DNA from: Pseudohalocynthiibacter aestuariivivens
GTDB taxonomy: Bacteria; Pseudomonadota; Alphaproteobacteria; Rhodobacterales; Rhodobacteraceae
Direction: 5' to 3'
DNA: 64,000 bases
Assembly (NCBI RefSeq): GCF_011040495.1
Contig: NZ_CP049037.1
Span: 2,108,001-2,172,000 of the forward strand
Made by a program: the position numbers and the translations under genes. The notes below the pieces were generated by a model that saw only the letters and a program-made list of their open reading frames with translations, made no database searches and was not told the DNA's origin. The stretch's first letter is position 1. Each line of letters opens with the position of its first letter. Shown one piece after another: positions 27,408-36,499 of the stretch.

Positions 27408-28435
27408 CGCGCCGCGCGGTCCTGATCTGCCCCGGCAGGGGCACCTATAACAAGGCAGAGTTAGGCTATCTGGCGCGCCACCACGGCGCGCGCGCCGATG
27501 CGCTGGCAACGCTTGATGCGAGGCGCAAGGCCGAGGGACAGGAAACCCTGACTGCGCTCGACAGTGCCGATCGGTTCGAGCCGAAAAAACACCTGCGCGG
27601 CGACATTGCGGCACCCTTGATTTATGCCTGTTCCGCGCTGGATGCGCGGGCTCTGGCAGATGATATCGAGGTCGTCGCGATCACCGGAAACTCGATGGGC
27701 TGGTACACCGCGCTGGCGGCTGGTGGCGCGCTCAGCCTTGAGAATGGCTTGCACGTAGCGGGCACGATGGGCCGACTGATGCACGATGCGATGATCGGCG
27801 GGCAGTTGATCTATCCCTGCACGGACGACAACTGGGGGCCTGATCCCACGCGTCGCGCCGCTCTGCTCGAATTGGTGCAGGAGATCGACGCAAAGGAAGG
27901 TGCCATTCTACGGCTGTCTATCGACCTTGGCGGGATGTTGGTACTGGCGGGGGATAAGGACGGGCTAGAAGCGTTTGAACGTGCGGTTCCAACCTTACAA
28001 GACCGCTTTCCTTTGCGCCTGCCGGGGCACGCGGCGTTTCACACAGACCTGCAAGAACCCATAGCAGCTGCCGGGCGCGCGGCACTTGGCCAAGATCTGT
28101 TTCAATCCCATGCCACGCCGTTGATCGACGGGCGCGGCGCGATCTGGTGGCCGGAGGCCTGCGATGTTGCCGCGTTCCGGGCGTACACGCTGGGCCATCA
28201 GGTGACAGAACCTTATGATTTCGCACGGGCCATCGCGGTGGCTGGGCGCGAGTTCGCACCTGATCTGTTCATCATCACGGGCCCCGGCACAACGCTGGGC
28301 GGCGCTGTGGCGCAATCGCTGATCGCCGCAAATTGGCGTGGGATGGCGAACAAAGCGGATTTCCAGACGTGGCAGGAAACCGGGCCCCATCTGGTGTCGA
28401 TGGGGCGCGAGGATCAGCGCGGGACCGTGACCTGA
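27404..28435 (+). CDS. FabD-like acyltransferase (ACP S-malonyltransferase family)
   Basis: 343 residues from the ATG that overlaps the E1 stop; TGGAGA upstream. Acyltransferase fold: ICPGRGTYNKAE replaces the usual PGQGSQ start, the nucleophile elbow is TGNSMGWYTAL (G-x-S-x-G), and the catalytic His is in PGHAAFHTD. GPGTTLGG near the end matches the FabD C-terminal block. Divergent from the housekeeping fabD, and coupled to the E1 gene, so the acyl donor may be a product of that enzyme. Specific substrate unknown. Confidence 0.78.
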   Translation: MTRRAVLICPGRGTYNKAELGYLARHHGARADALATLDARRKAEGQETLTALDSADRFEPKKHLRGDIAAPLIYACSALDARALADDIEVVAITGNSMGWYTALAAGGALSLENGLHVAGTMGRLMHDAMIGGQLIYPCTDDNWGPDPTRRAALLELVQEIDAKEGAILRLSIDLGGMLVLAGDKDGLEAFERAVPTLQDRFPLRLPGHAAFHTDLQEPIAAAGRAALGQDLFQSHATPLIDGRGAIWWPEACDVAAFRAYTLGHQVTEPYDFARAIAVAGREFAPDLFIITGPGTTLGGAVAQSLIAANWRGMANKADFQTWQETGPHLVSMGREDQRGTVT

Positions 28436-28465
28436 AACCTGTTGGCTACAAAGCCGCGGGTTCTG

Positions 28466-29866
28466 TCACACCTGTCCCGGCAGCCAGAGCACGATCATCG
28501 GAAAGCTGACCAAAAGCGCGATGGTGATCCCGTCCGCGATAAAGAACGGTGTCACGCCCTTGAATACGTCCTGCACGCTCAGATCCGGCCGGACACCCGC
28601 CACGACAAAACAGTTCAGACCGATCGGGGGTGTTATCAGGCAAAATTCAGCCATCTTCACCACCAGTATCCCGAACCAGATCGCACACATTGGCCCCGAC
28701 ATGCCGAATGCGCTGTCGGCGGCACTGACAAATTCGCCACCGTTCAGCGCCATGACTGCTGGATAGACCACCGGCAATGTCAGCAACAACATCCCGATGG
28801 CATCCATAAACATACCCAGCACGGCATAGGCCAGTAGGATGCAGATCAGGATCAGCATCGGCGACATGGTCAGCGATGTGATCCAATCCGAAAACGCGCC
28901 GGGCAGGTCGGCAAACCCAAGGAACCGCACATAGACCAGCACACCCCAGATGATGGTAAAGATCATCACGCTCAGCTTCGCCGTTTCCAGCAATGCGTCT
29001 TTCAGCTCTGCCCAGCGCATGCCACGCCAGAGCGCCATCAGGAATACAACGAAGGCCCCGATGGCCCCACCCTCGGTAGGCGTGCCCCAAGCGTCACCGC
29101 CGAACGGGTTGTAGACGAAAAAGATGATGGTCACGACCACCAGTACAATCGGCAAGGCAGGCGGCAATGACGCAAACCGCTGACGCCATGTGAATCCACT
29201 AACCGGCGGCCCGAATCCCTTGATCGTCAGCGCCATGCCGATAATCAACACAGCATAGACCAACGCGGAAAAAACACCCGGAATAAACCCCGCCAACAGC
29301 AGCTTGCCCACGTCCTGTTCCACGATGATCGCGTAGATCACCAGAATGGCAGACGGCGGGATCAGTGACGCAAGCGTGCCGCCCGCTGCGACCACGCCCG
29401 CAGCAAAGCGTTTATCATAGCCGATTTTCAACATTTCGGGGATCGCAATCCGGGCAAAGACCGCCGCCGTGGCCACCGATGCGCCACTGACCGCCGCGAA
29501 CCCCGCTGTTGCGAATACCGTCGATACGGCCAACCCACCGGGCACCCACGCAATCCAGCGTTTCGCCGCCTCGAACAGGGCTTTGGTCAACCCGGCATAG
29601 TAGGCCAGATAGCCGATCAAGATGAATGTCGGTATCAGGCTCAGCGCCTGACTGGACACCTTGGAATGCGGCACCTGACCGGCGGTTTTCACCGCCACAG
29701 TCAGCGCCCACATGAAGTCATCGGGGTCATAGCCTTTCTTGGACCAGAAAATCCAAATCAGCCCCACCATCCCGGCCAATGCAGCGGCAAAGGCCACCCG
29801 CATACCAAGGACCACAAAAACCAGCATCACGCCGGTGACGGCCAGTCCAATATCAATCGGTTCCAT
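28466..29866 (-). CDS. dctM: TRAP transporter large permease (DctM)
   Basis: 466 residues, start at 29866. About twelve membrane helices typical of the DctM subunit: GASVATAAVFARIAIPEMLKIGYD, AGGTLASLIPPSAILVIYAI and MGMFMDAIG-type block near residue 370, then ITPPIGLNCFVV. Imports an anionic or zwitterionic solute driven by the Na+ gradient. Third gene of dctP-dctQ-dctM. Substrate not clear from sequence. Confidence 0.95.
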   Translation of the reverse strand: MEPIDIGLAVTGVMLVFVVLGMRVAFAAALAGMVGLIWIFWSKKGYDPDDFMWALTVAVKTAGQVPHSKVSSQALSLIPTFILIGYLAYYAGLTKALFEAAKRWIAWVPGGLAVSTVFATAGFAAVSGASVATAAVFARIAIPEMLKIGYDKRFAAGVVAAGGTLASLIPPSAILVIYAIIVEQDVGKLLLAGFIPGVFSALVYAVLIIGMALTIKGFGPPVSGFTWRQRFASLPPALPIVLVVVTIIFFVYNPFGGDAWGTPTEGGAIGAFVVFLMALWRGMRWAELKDALLETAKLSVMIFTIIWGVLVYVRFLGFADLPGAFSDWITSLTMSPMLILICILLAYAVLGMFMDAIGMLLLTLPVVYPAVMALNGGEFVSAADSAFGMSGPMCAIWFGILVVKMAEFCLITPPIGLNCFVVAGVRPDLSVQDVFKGVTPFFIADGITIALLVSFPMIVLWLPGQV

Positions 29867-29876
29867 CGCCCTGCCC

Positions 29877-30509
29877 CTACTCGTCTCGGCCCGAGACATG
29901 CTCGGCTTCCATCAGCGCCTGCGTCGCCGCATCCATCACCAGCGGCACGGCCACGGGTGTCTCGGCACCTTGGACAAAAGCGCGGGCATATCCCCAAACC
30001 TGAAGCGATAATCGCACGCACAGCACGCCGAACGCCACAGGTGCCAGCAGTTTCGCCGGCCATAGCGGCAACGCTATATCCATCGAGCTATCACGACTCC
30101 ACAGCGGTGAGCCGAAGTCGAAACTACGAGAGAAATGCGCCCAACTGCCCCAGACCATCAGGATCATCAGGATCAGGATCGCGAATGTGGTCAGAAACTC
30201 GGCCGCCCAGAGGAATCGCCCCTTAAGCGCGCCGACGACGATATCCATGCGGATATGCCCACCATCGCGCTGTGCATAGGACACGCCCATAAAGGCGATA
30301 AGCGGCATTGCCTGCTCGATCCAGTCCACATAGCCGGGCAGCGGGTTATTGAAAAAGTTTCGCCCGCTGACGGAAACCACCGCGAGGATCATCAGCGAAA
30401 ACACCGCCAGACCACTCACCAATGCCAGCACTCGCTCCACCTTGTAGAGCCGCCGATCAATCCGGCTGATTGTGCTGTCGTCGGACAGAACAGAAGCTGC
30501 TCCTGCCAT
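29877..30509 (-). CDS. dctQ: TRAP transporter small permease (DctQ)
   Basis: 210 residues, start at 30509 preceded by AGGGGGG. Four membrane helices; VSVSGRNFFNNPLPGYVDWIE and GVSYAQRDGGHIRMDIVV are diagnostic DctQ blocks. Ten bases before dctM. Separated from dctP by a stable hairpin. Confidence 0.94.
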   Translation of the reverse strand: MAGAASVLSDDSTISRIDRRLYKVERVLALVSGLAVFSLMILAVVSVSGRNFFNNPLPGYVDWIEQAMPLIAFMGVSYAQRDGGHIRMDIVVGALKGRFLWAAEFLTTFAILILMILMVWGSWAHFSRSFDFGSPLWSRDSSMDIALPLWPAKLLAPVAFGVLCVRLSLQVWGYARAFVQGAETPVAVPLVMDAATQALMEAEHVSGRDE

Positions 30510-30596
30510 ATCGTGTCCCCCCTGATTTTTTATTTTTATCGTTGAGGTTGCCTCCGGTCGTCCGGGCCTGATCGGGGACCGCACGCGGAGACAGAA

Positions 30597-30620
30597 GGCC
30601 CCGGGAAAAGCCCCGGGGCC
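30597..30620 (-). terminator. Attenuator-like hairpin between dctP and dctQ
   Basis: GGCCCCGGG pairs with CCCGGGGCC (9 bp, six-base loop) eight bases after the dctP stop. Partial termination here would give the usual excess of binding protein over permease. Confidence 0.65.
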
Positions 30621-30627
30621 GACCGGT

Positions 30628-31644
30628 TCACATTCCCTTCAACTCTTCCAGTTTGCTGGTGGCAAAATCATATAGCTCTTGCGCAGGCAGACCGCGGGCA
30701 TTCATATCCTCGATCCAACTGGTCGCCGCAGGGCCGGCAACCCGCTCTTTGAACGCCGCCAGACCCTCGGCAGAGAAACTGACCCGCTCGATCCCGCGCT
30801 CATCCAGCGCCGGACCCCATTTGGCCATGGTATTGTTGGTATAGTTGTCAACGTAATGATCCAGCGCCTCGTCAATCGACCCCAACAGCGCCTCGCGGTT
30901 GGCGTCGCTCAGATCATTCAGGGCATCGGTATTGGCCACGACCGGGCAGTTGACTGTGCCGGGGTTCAGGTTGGTCGTCCACCACTTGCCATTCTCAATG
31001 GTGCCGAACGCCATGTGAGCATGAGGGGCAAAGGCCACAGCCTTGACCACGCCACTGTCCATCGCCTGACGCACTTCGGTTGCCGACATGGATGTTGGCA
31101 CTGCGCCGACGGCTTCCATTGCCTTGCCGATCCCGCCGGTGGCGCGCACGCTCAGACCCTCGAAATCCTTCAGTGCAGCGGGTGCATCACCCAAACCGAC
31201 CAGATTGTATTGCGGCATCGGCGATGGCATCAACAGTGTCGCGTTCCAACGCGCCAAATCTTCCTTGACCGCGTCCTGCGCATAGAGCGCCATCGACAAT
31301 TCGCGCTCCTGCTCCAGCGTCTCGACGCCTAGGAAAGGCAGTTCCAGCACGGTAATGGTCGGGTTCTTGTCACGGTGATAGCCGGCACAGAACTGGGCCA
31401 TCTCGAACGCACCGATGGAAATGCCATCAAGGTTTTCCTTGTTCTTGCTCAGGCCGCCGTAGCTGATGTTCAGCGTGAACTCGCCGTTTGTCTTTTCCGA
31501 CACCAGCTCGGCCAGCTTTTCGACATGTTCGGTGAACGCGCGGCGCTTGCCCCAGACCGAGACATTCCATTCCGTCGCCATCGCTTCACCGGCAAAAGCC
31601 AGGCTGATCGCGGCAACGGCGCCATATTTTAGATAGTGTTTCAT
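30628..31644 (-). CDS. dctP: TRAP transporter periplasmic solute-binding protein (DctP)
   Basis: 338 residues, start at 31644 with GGGAG upstream. Signal peptide ends near GEAMATEW. FTLNISYGGLSKNKENLDGI, FEGLSVRATGGIGKAMEAVG (the Arg that salt-bridges a substrate carboxylate) and AVAFAPHAHMAFGTI are DctP-fold blocks. It lies upstream of the carnitine locus on the same strand direction but is separated by the csp gene, so a carnitine or betaine ligand is possible yet unsupported. Confidence 0.93.
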   Translation of the reverse strand: MKHYLKYGAVAAISLAFAGEAMATEWNVSVWGKRRAFTEHVEKLAELVSEKTNGEFTLNISYGGLSKNKENLDGISIGAFEMAQFCAGYHRDKNPTITVLELPFLGVETLEQERELSMALYAQDAVKEDLARWNATLLMPSPMPQYNLVGLGDAPAALKDFEGLSVRATGGIGKAMEAVGAVPTSMSATEVRQAMDSGVVKAVAFAPHAHMAFGTIENGKWWTTNLNPGTVNCPVVANTDALNDLSDANREALLGSIDEALDHYVDNYTNNTMAKWGPALDERGIERVSFSAEGLAAFKERVAGPAATSWIEDMNARGLPAQELYDFATSKLEELKGM

Positions 31645-31793
31645 GCGTCTACTCCCATTGGACGTTCTTTTTTCATGGGGCACACGATAACGAACCAGCC
31701 GAGATTGCCAAACGACTATTTTGGACTGCGTGGAACGCGAGCCAAGAGAATCCGTACGACTTGGGTCTTATCTCACTACCGCAGAACGCAAAA

Positions 31794-31825
31794 CGGGCGG
31801 CAACGGGAAATCCCGAAGCCGCCCG
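31794..31825 (-). terminator. Rho-independent terminator of the cold-shock gene
   Basis: On the minus strand CGGGCGGC/GCCGCCCG (8 bp) encloses an inner CGGG/CCCG, followed by TTTTGCGTTCT. It starts 15 bases after the stop. Confidence 0.8.
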
Positions 31826-31839
31826 CCTGTTGTCAGAGC

Positions 31840-32046
31840 TTATGCGAGCTGAAGGTTCGCGGCGCTCTCGCGGCCGTCGCGGCCGGATTCGATGTCGAAC
31901 GTGACTTTCTGATCATCTGCCAGAGAAGTCAGACCAGCGCGCTCAACGGCGCTGATGTGGACGAAAACGTCCTTGCTGCCGCCATCGGGTGCGATGAAAC
32001 CAAAACCTTTAGTCGTGTTGAACCATTTTACGGTGCCAGTGGCCAT
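31840..32046 (-). CDS. Cold-shock protein (CspA family)
   Basis: 68-residue single CSD protein; start at 32046 with AGGAG. RNP1 KGFGFI and RNP2 VFVHIS are intact. Binds single-stranded RNA/DNA as a chaperone or antiterminator. The 214-bp upstream region has no other gene and likely holds a long leader, as usual for csp genes. Confidence 0.95.
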   Translation of the reverse strand: MATGTVKWFNTTKGFGFIAPDGGSKDVFVHISAVERAGLTSLADDQKVTFDIESGRDGRESAANLQLA

Positions 32047-32260
32047 ATCCGTAGTCTCCTGATTGGTGCTGCCCGCATTGTGCGGCAACGTGGCGTAGTC
32101 GGTCTGGATCGAAAGACTGAACGCCGTATTAGGGAGACAGTTGGTCGAAAAAGAAAAACGTTTGCAGGGCGCATATGGACGCCCAGTGACGACATTGCAA
32201 GCGTTCCCTTCGCAATTGCAGTATCACCGCGCCAATTCTAGCGCGCTGATCCACTCTGCC

Positions 32261-33055
32261 TCAGCGCCCTTTCCAGACCGGATCACGCTTTTCCGCGAAC
32301 GCCTTGGCACCTTCCATCTGATCCTCTGACGAATAAAGCACGTCAACCGTGGGATACTGCCGCCGGGCAATCTTGTTCATCGCACTCTGAAAATCTCGCC
32401 CCTCGGCATCTCGCACGACTTCCTTGATCGCGGCATAAACCAGCGGAGGACCACTGGCCAGATGATCGGCCAGCGCGCGGACCTCTTCCATCAGCTTGTC
32501 CGCGGCATGTATCTGGTTGATCATCCCCCAGCGCGCCGCCTCCGTCGCATCGATCCAGCGACCGGTCAGCAGCATCTCCATCGCGATATGATAGGGGATA
32601 CGCTTGGGCAGCTTCACACTCGCCGCATCCGCCACCGTACCAGACCGGATCTCGGGCAATGCGAACTGCGCATGCTCGGCCGCAAGGATAATATCCGCGC
32701 CCAGCGCCAATTCCAGCCCGCCACCACAGCAGATACCGTTCACGGCGGCAATGATCGGCTTGTTCAGCTCGCGCAGCTCCTGAATACCACCAAAGCCACC
32801 GACACCGTAATCACCATCTACCGCATCACCATCTGCCGCCGCCTTTAGATCCCAGCCGGGGCAAAAGAATTTATCCCCCGCGCCAGTGATGATCGCTACG
32901 CGCAGATCGTCATCGTCGCGAAAATCGCGGAACACTTCCCCCATGATCCGGCTGGTGGCCAGATCAATCGCGTTGGCCTTGGGCCGGTCCAGCGTCACCT
33001 CCAGCACATGTCCGCGCCGCTCGGTCCTGACCGGTCCTTTGCTGTTGTCCGTCAT
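32261..33055 (-). CDS. caiD: Carnitinyl-CoA dehydratase / enoyl-CoA hydratase
   Basis: 264-residue crotonase. FFCPGWDLKAAADGD and NGICCGGGLELALGADI give the oxyanion hole, ALPEIRSGTV the catalytic Glu region. The PGWDLKAAA-type loop and C-terminal RRQYPTVDVLYSSEDQMEGA resemble CaiD. In context it would hydrate crotonobetainyl-CoA to carnitinyl-CoA. Its start overlaps the stop of the acyl-CoA ligase gene by four bases. Confidence 0.88.
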   Translation of the reverse strand: MTDNSKGPVRTERRGHVLEVTLDRPKANAIDLATSRIMGEVFRDFRDDDDLRVAIITGAGDKFFCPGWDLKAAADGDAVDGDYGVGGFGGIQELRELNKPIIAAVNGICCGGGLELALGADIILAAEHAQFALPEIRSGTVADAASVKLPKRIPYHIAMEMLLTGRWIDATEAARWGMINQIHAADKLMEEVRALADHLASGPPLVYAAIKEVVRDAEGRDFQSAMNKIARRQYPTVDVLYSSEDQMEGAKAFAEKRDPVWKGR

Positions 33056-35094
33056 GTTATCTCTCCTGTCCTGATGAGCGCATCCGCCGCCACCGCACCA
33101 AGAGGTGTGCAGATCAGCGGATTGACCTCGACCTCTTCCAACGCACCGCCATTTGCCAGCGTATAGTTCTGTACCGCCATAATCGCCGCAATGATCGCGT
33201 CACGATCCGCGGCCGGTTTACCGCGATACCCCCGCAGCAGAGGCGCGATACGTAGCCCATCCAGTGCCGCGCCGATCTCTGCCTCGGTGGCAGGAACCAA
33301 TAACGAACCCGAATCGCGCAAAATCTCGGTCAGAATACCGCCTGCGGCCATGGTCAGAACATAGCCGTGCGCCGGATCGCGCACCACCCCGACCAACACC
33401 TCAGCCACGCCACCATCAATCATTTCCTCGGCCAGATAGGATTGCGCCTTCATCCCGACAGCCGCCTCGATCACTTCTGCCTTGGTCCGCAACCCGACCG
33501 CCACCGCGCCCGCTTCGGTCTTGTGCGCGATGCCTTCACCCTTCAGGACCAACGGCAGACCGATCTCGCGTACAGCGCGGCTCAGTTCTATCTTGCCATC
33601 CGCCCGTACACTGCGCGGCACCCGCAGCCCATGCGCCGCCAACGCCGCCTTACTCTCGGCCTCGGTCAGAACGCGCGTGTCGCCGATGCGCCCCGGATGC
33701 AACAGCGGTACGGGATCGACCGTCACACGGGCCGCAACATGCGCTGCCTCGAAGGCGCATAGCATCTCATCAATCCCCGCCATCGGAATGAGGCCCGCCG
33801 CCGCGATCTCTGCCGCCTTCGCCTCAGGCATATTCTCGGGCAGACTGGCAACAATGGCCAACGGTACGCCTGTCGCTTCGTGCGCGGCCTTACCAGCGGC
33901 AATCGTACAGACCCAACTGGCATCGCTGCACCGATCTGTACGCGGATAATCGACAACAAGACATCCCAGTGCCAGGTCCCCCTGCAGCGCGGCAGTAAAC
34001 GTTTGCGCCATAGCGGGCGCATCGTTCCAGATGAACGTGTGGTAATCCAGCGGGTTCGCCAACGCCACCATCGGCCCCAGTGCCGCGCGCAAACCAGTGC
34101 GCTGCTGGTCATTCAGCGGCGGAAAGCTGACATTCCGACCCACGGCAGCATCGGCAACAAGGCTCGCCTCACCCCCGGAACAAGAGATAGAGATCATGCG
34201 GTTCGACGCTGATGGACCAGCAAAATGCATCAGCTTCAGCGTCTCCAGCAATACCGGCAGGCTCTGAACCTGCGCGATCCCTAATCGCCGCAACAGTGCA
34301 ACAGCCCCCGTATCGCTGCCCGCCAGTGACGCCGTATGCGACACCGTGGCGGCGCGCGCCTGCTCTGATTTGCCGGCCTTAAGCGCGACAATGGGTTTTC
34401 CCAAGGCGCGGGCTTTGATTGCCAAAGCCTCGAAGGCGCGCAGATCGCCGATCCCCTCGATGTGCAGTCCCAGCGCCGTCACGCGGGGGTCGTCCAGCAA
34501 TGCCTGCCCTAGATCGGCCAGCCCGATCTGCGCCTGATTGCCTGCCGTTGCCAGATACGCCACCGGCAAGCCACGTCTCTGCATGCTAAGATTAATCGCG
34601 ATATTCGAACTCTGGGTAATCAACGCAACACCGCGATCCACACGCCCCCCGCCATGCTGATCCGGCCACAGCAGCGCACCGTCGAGATAATTTATAAAAC
34701 CGTAACAGTTCGGCCCGACGATCGGCATCGCACCTGCTGCATCTAACAACTGATCCTGCAACGCGGTGCCATCACCGGTCTCGGCCTGCGCTTCGCGAAA
34801 ACCACTGGCAAAACACACGGCCCCGCCAGCCCCCATCGCACTGAGCGCGCGCACCACGTCAATGGTCGCGGTCCGGTTCACCCCGATAAACGTGGCATCC
34901 GGCGCACCAGGCAAATCAGTCAGAGATGCAAAAGCCGTTACACCGCCCACTTCTGCGCGCATCGGATGTACCGGCCAAACCGGGCCATCAAACCCCATGC
35001 GTTGGCATTGCTCAATCACCGACGCACACCAAACACCGCCCCCGACAACTGCGATGGATTTCGGTCGGATCAGACGGGCAAGGTCACGCGTCAT
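33052..35094 (-). CDS. ADP-forming acyl-CoA synthetase (ACD family), probable betaine-CoA ligase
   Basis: 680 residues. Order: CoA-binding domain (SIAVVGGGVWCASVIEQ, about 15-110), succinyl-CoA-ligase-like domains with the phosphohistidine loop VSHTASLAGSD (about residue 255), and a C-terminal ATP-grasp domain from about 455 (LRVPRSVRADGKIELSRAV, LVLKGEGIAHKTEAGAV). In this locus it is the natural candidate for activating gamma-butyrobetaine, crotonobetaine or carnitine to the CoA ester. Coupled to caiD downstream. Confidence 0.88.
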   Translation of the reverse strand: MTRDLARLIRPKSIAVVGGGVWCASVIEQCQRMGFDGPVWPVHPMRAEVGGVTAFASLTDLPGAPDATFIGVNRTATIDVVRALSAMGAGGAVCFASGFREAQAETGDGTALQDQLLDAAGAMPIVGPNCYGFINYLDGALLWPDQHGGGRVDRGVALITQSSNIAINLSMQRRGLPVAYLATAGNQAQIGLADLGQALLDDPRVTALGLHIEGIGDLRAFEALAIKARALGKPIVALKAGKSEQARAATVSHTASLAGSDTGAVALLRRLGIAQVQSLPVLLETLKLMHFAGPSASNRMISISCSGGEASLVADAAVGRNVSFPPLNDQQRTGLRAALGPMVALANPLDYHTFIWNDAPAMAQTFTAALQGDLALGCLVVDYPRTDRCSDASWVCTIAAGKAAHEATGVPLAIVASLPENMPEAKAAEIAAAGLIPMAGIDEMLCAFEAAHVAARVTVDPVPLLHPGRIGDTRVLTEAESKAALAAHGLRVPRSVRADGKIELSRAVREIGLPLVLKGEGIAHKTEAGAVAVGLRTKAEVIEAAVGMKAQSYLAEEMIDGGVAEVLVGVVRDPAHGYVLTMAAGGILTEILRDSGSLLVPATEAEIGAALDGLRIAPLLRGYRGKPAADRDAIIAAIMAVQNYTLANGGALEEVEVNPLICTPLGAVAADALIRTGEIT

Positions 35095-35111
35095 ACTGGC
35101 ACATCCACCAA

Positions 35112-35322
35112 AAGAGTTTTCATGCCTTCGGCGAGGATACTTGGAGCAAGAAGAAGACGCGGTTTCTTAACCTTCTTTGCCGAGAGTGGAGGGACGGTAC
35201 AGGCGGGGACGCCGATGACCGTGCAAGGAGAAGAGTTACGATCTCTTCGCGAGGGGGATGCCATGGTGCCTCCCCCTTTTCTTCTTGCGTCAAATATCCT
35301 CGCCGAAGGCATGAAAACTCTT
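35112..35322. repeat. 211-bp inverted-repeat (MITE/REP-like) element
   Basis: The 44-base arm at 35112-35155 is mirrored at 35279-35322 with three mismatches; the outer 28 bases are identical and include GCCTTCGGCGAGGATA. The arms flank about 123 bp with no plausible gene and a GGGGGA/TCCCCC hairpin near the right arm. It fills most of the gap between the acyl-CoA dehydrogenase and the ligase within one operon. I see no clear target-site duplication. Confidence 0.85.
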
Positions 35323-35338
35323 AAGCCCGTCATATCGG

Positions 35339-36499
35339 TCACGCGCCCAACGGACGCAGCATTTCGCGGCTGATAATATGGCGCTGAATCTCGGAGGTAC
35401 CGTCCCAGATGCGTTCCACCCTTGCGTCGCGCCAGAACCGTTCGATGGGAAAATCATCCATCAGGCCCATCCCACCATAGATCTGGAGTGTCGCATCGGT
35501 GACCCGTGCCAGCATTTCGGTGGCGTAGAGTTTTGCACTCGCTATTTCTCGGTTGGCTGGCAAGCCCTGATCCAGCCGCCATGCCGACGCAAGAGTGAGG
35601 AAATCTGCGGCGTCGATCTCTGTGATCATATCCGCCAGTTGAAATCCAACGCCCTGAAACTTGCCAATGGCCTGACCGAATTGCTGACGTTCCGCCGCAT
35701 AGACCAGCCCCATGTCAAAGCAGCGGCGCGCCCGACCTACCGACATGGTGGCAACGGTGATCCGCGTGGCGTAGAGCCATTCGTTCATCACTGCGAACCC
35801 GCCATCGACCTCGCCCAGCACCTGTGCATCGGGCAGACGGCAATCATCAAATTCCAGCACCATGTTCTTGTACCCACGGTGGCTGACCGATTTGTACCCG
35901 TCACGGATGGTGAATCCCGGCGTGCCACGATCCACGAGAAACGTTGTGATCCGCTTTTTCGGGCCCTTTGGTGTGTCATCTTCGCCGGTGGCAACAAAGA
36001 CGATGATGAAATCGGCGTGATCTGCGCCCGAGATAAAATGTTTGGTCCCGTTTAGCACCCAGTCCCCGCCATCGCGCCGGGCGGAGCATTTCATGCCGCG
36101 CACGTCCGATCCCGCCCCCGGTTCGGTCATCGCCAACGCATCCATCCGCTCGCCCCGCACGGCGGGCAGCAGATAGCGTTCGCGCTGCTCACCCTCGCAA
36201 GCCATCAGAATGTTTTGCGGGCGGCCAAAGAAATGGTTAAGCGCCATCGAGCCACGTCCCAGTTCGCGCTCGACCAGTGCAAACTCAAGGTGGCTAAGAC
36301 CAGCGCCACCCACTTCCTCGGGAAAGTTGCAGGCGTAGAAACCCAGTTCAATCGTCTTTTGCTTGATCCGCTCGGCCACGTCCGCGGGTACTTCGCCTGT
36401 GCGCTCGACGTCTGCCTCGTGAGGATAAATCTCGTTCTCGACAAAGCTGCGGACCGTCGAGACGATCATTTCTTGCTCTTCCGTCAACCCAAAGTTCAT
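35339..36499 (-). CDS. Acyl-CoA dehydrogenase (probable gamma-butyrobetainyl-CoA dehydrogenase)
   Basis: 386 residues, FAD flavoprotein. DALAMTEPGAGSDVRGMK and GTKHFISGADHADFI bind FAD and substrate, YAAERQQFGQAIGKFQGV and DATLQIYGGMGLMDDFPIERFWRDAR follow; the ending WDGTSEIQRHIISREML is standard. In context it would oxidise gamma-butyrobetainyl-CoA to crotonobetainyl-CoA, a role comparable to CaiA. ATGA overlap with the dehydrogenase fusion upstream. Confidence 0.9.
   Translation of the reverse strand: MNFGLTEEQEMIVSTVRSFVENEIYPHEADVERTGEVPADVAERIKQKTIELGFYACNFPEEVGGAGLSHLEFALVERELGRGSMALNHFFGRPQNILMACEGEQRERYLLPAVRGERMDALAMTEPGAGSDVRGMKCSARRDGGDWVLNGTKHFISGADHADFIIVFVATGEDDTPKGPKKRITTFLVDRGTPGFTIRDGYKSVSHRGYKNMVLEFDDCRLPDAQVLGEVDGGFAVMNEWLYATRITVATMSVGRARRCFDMGLVYAAERQQFGQAIGKFQGVGFQLADMITEIDAADFLTLASAWRLDQGLPANREIASAKLYATEMLARVTDATLQIYGGMGLMDDFPIERFWRDARVERIWDGTSEIQRHIISREMLRPLGA

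Noticed and set aside
28466..31644. TRAP system as the carnitine importer
   Set aside because: Same strand and nearby, but a separate unit with its own regulation and a csp gene between; nothing in DctP indicates a quaternary-amine ligand.
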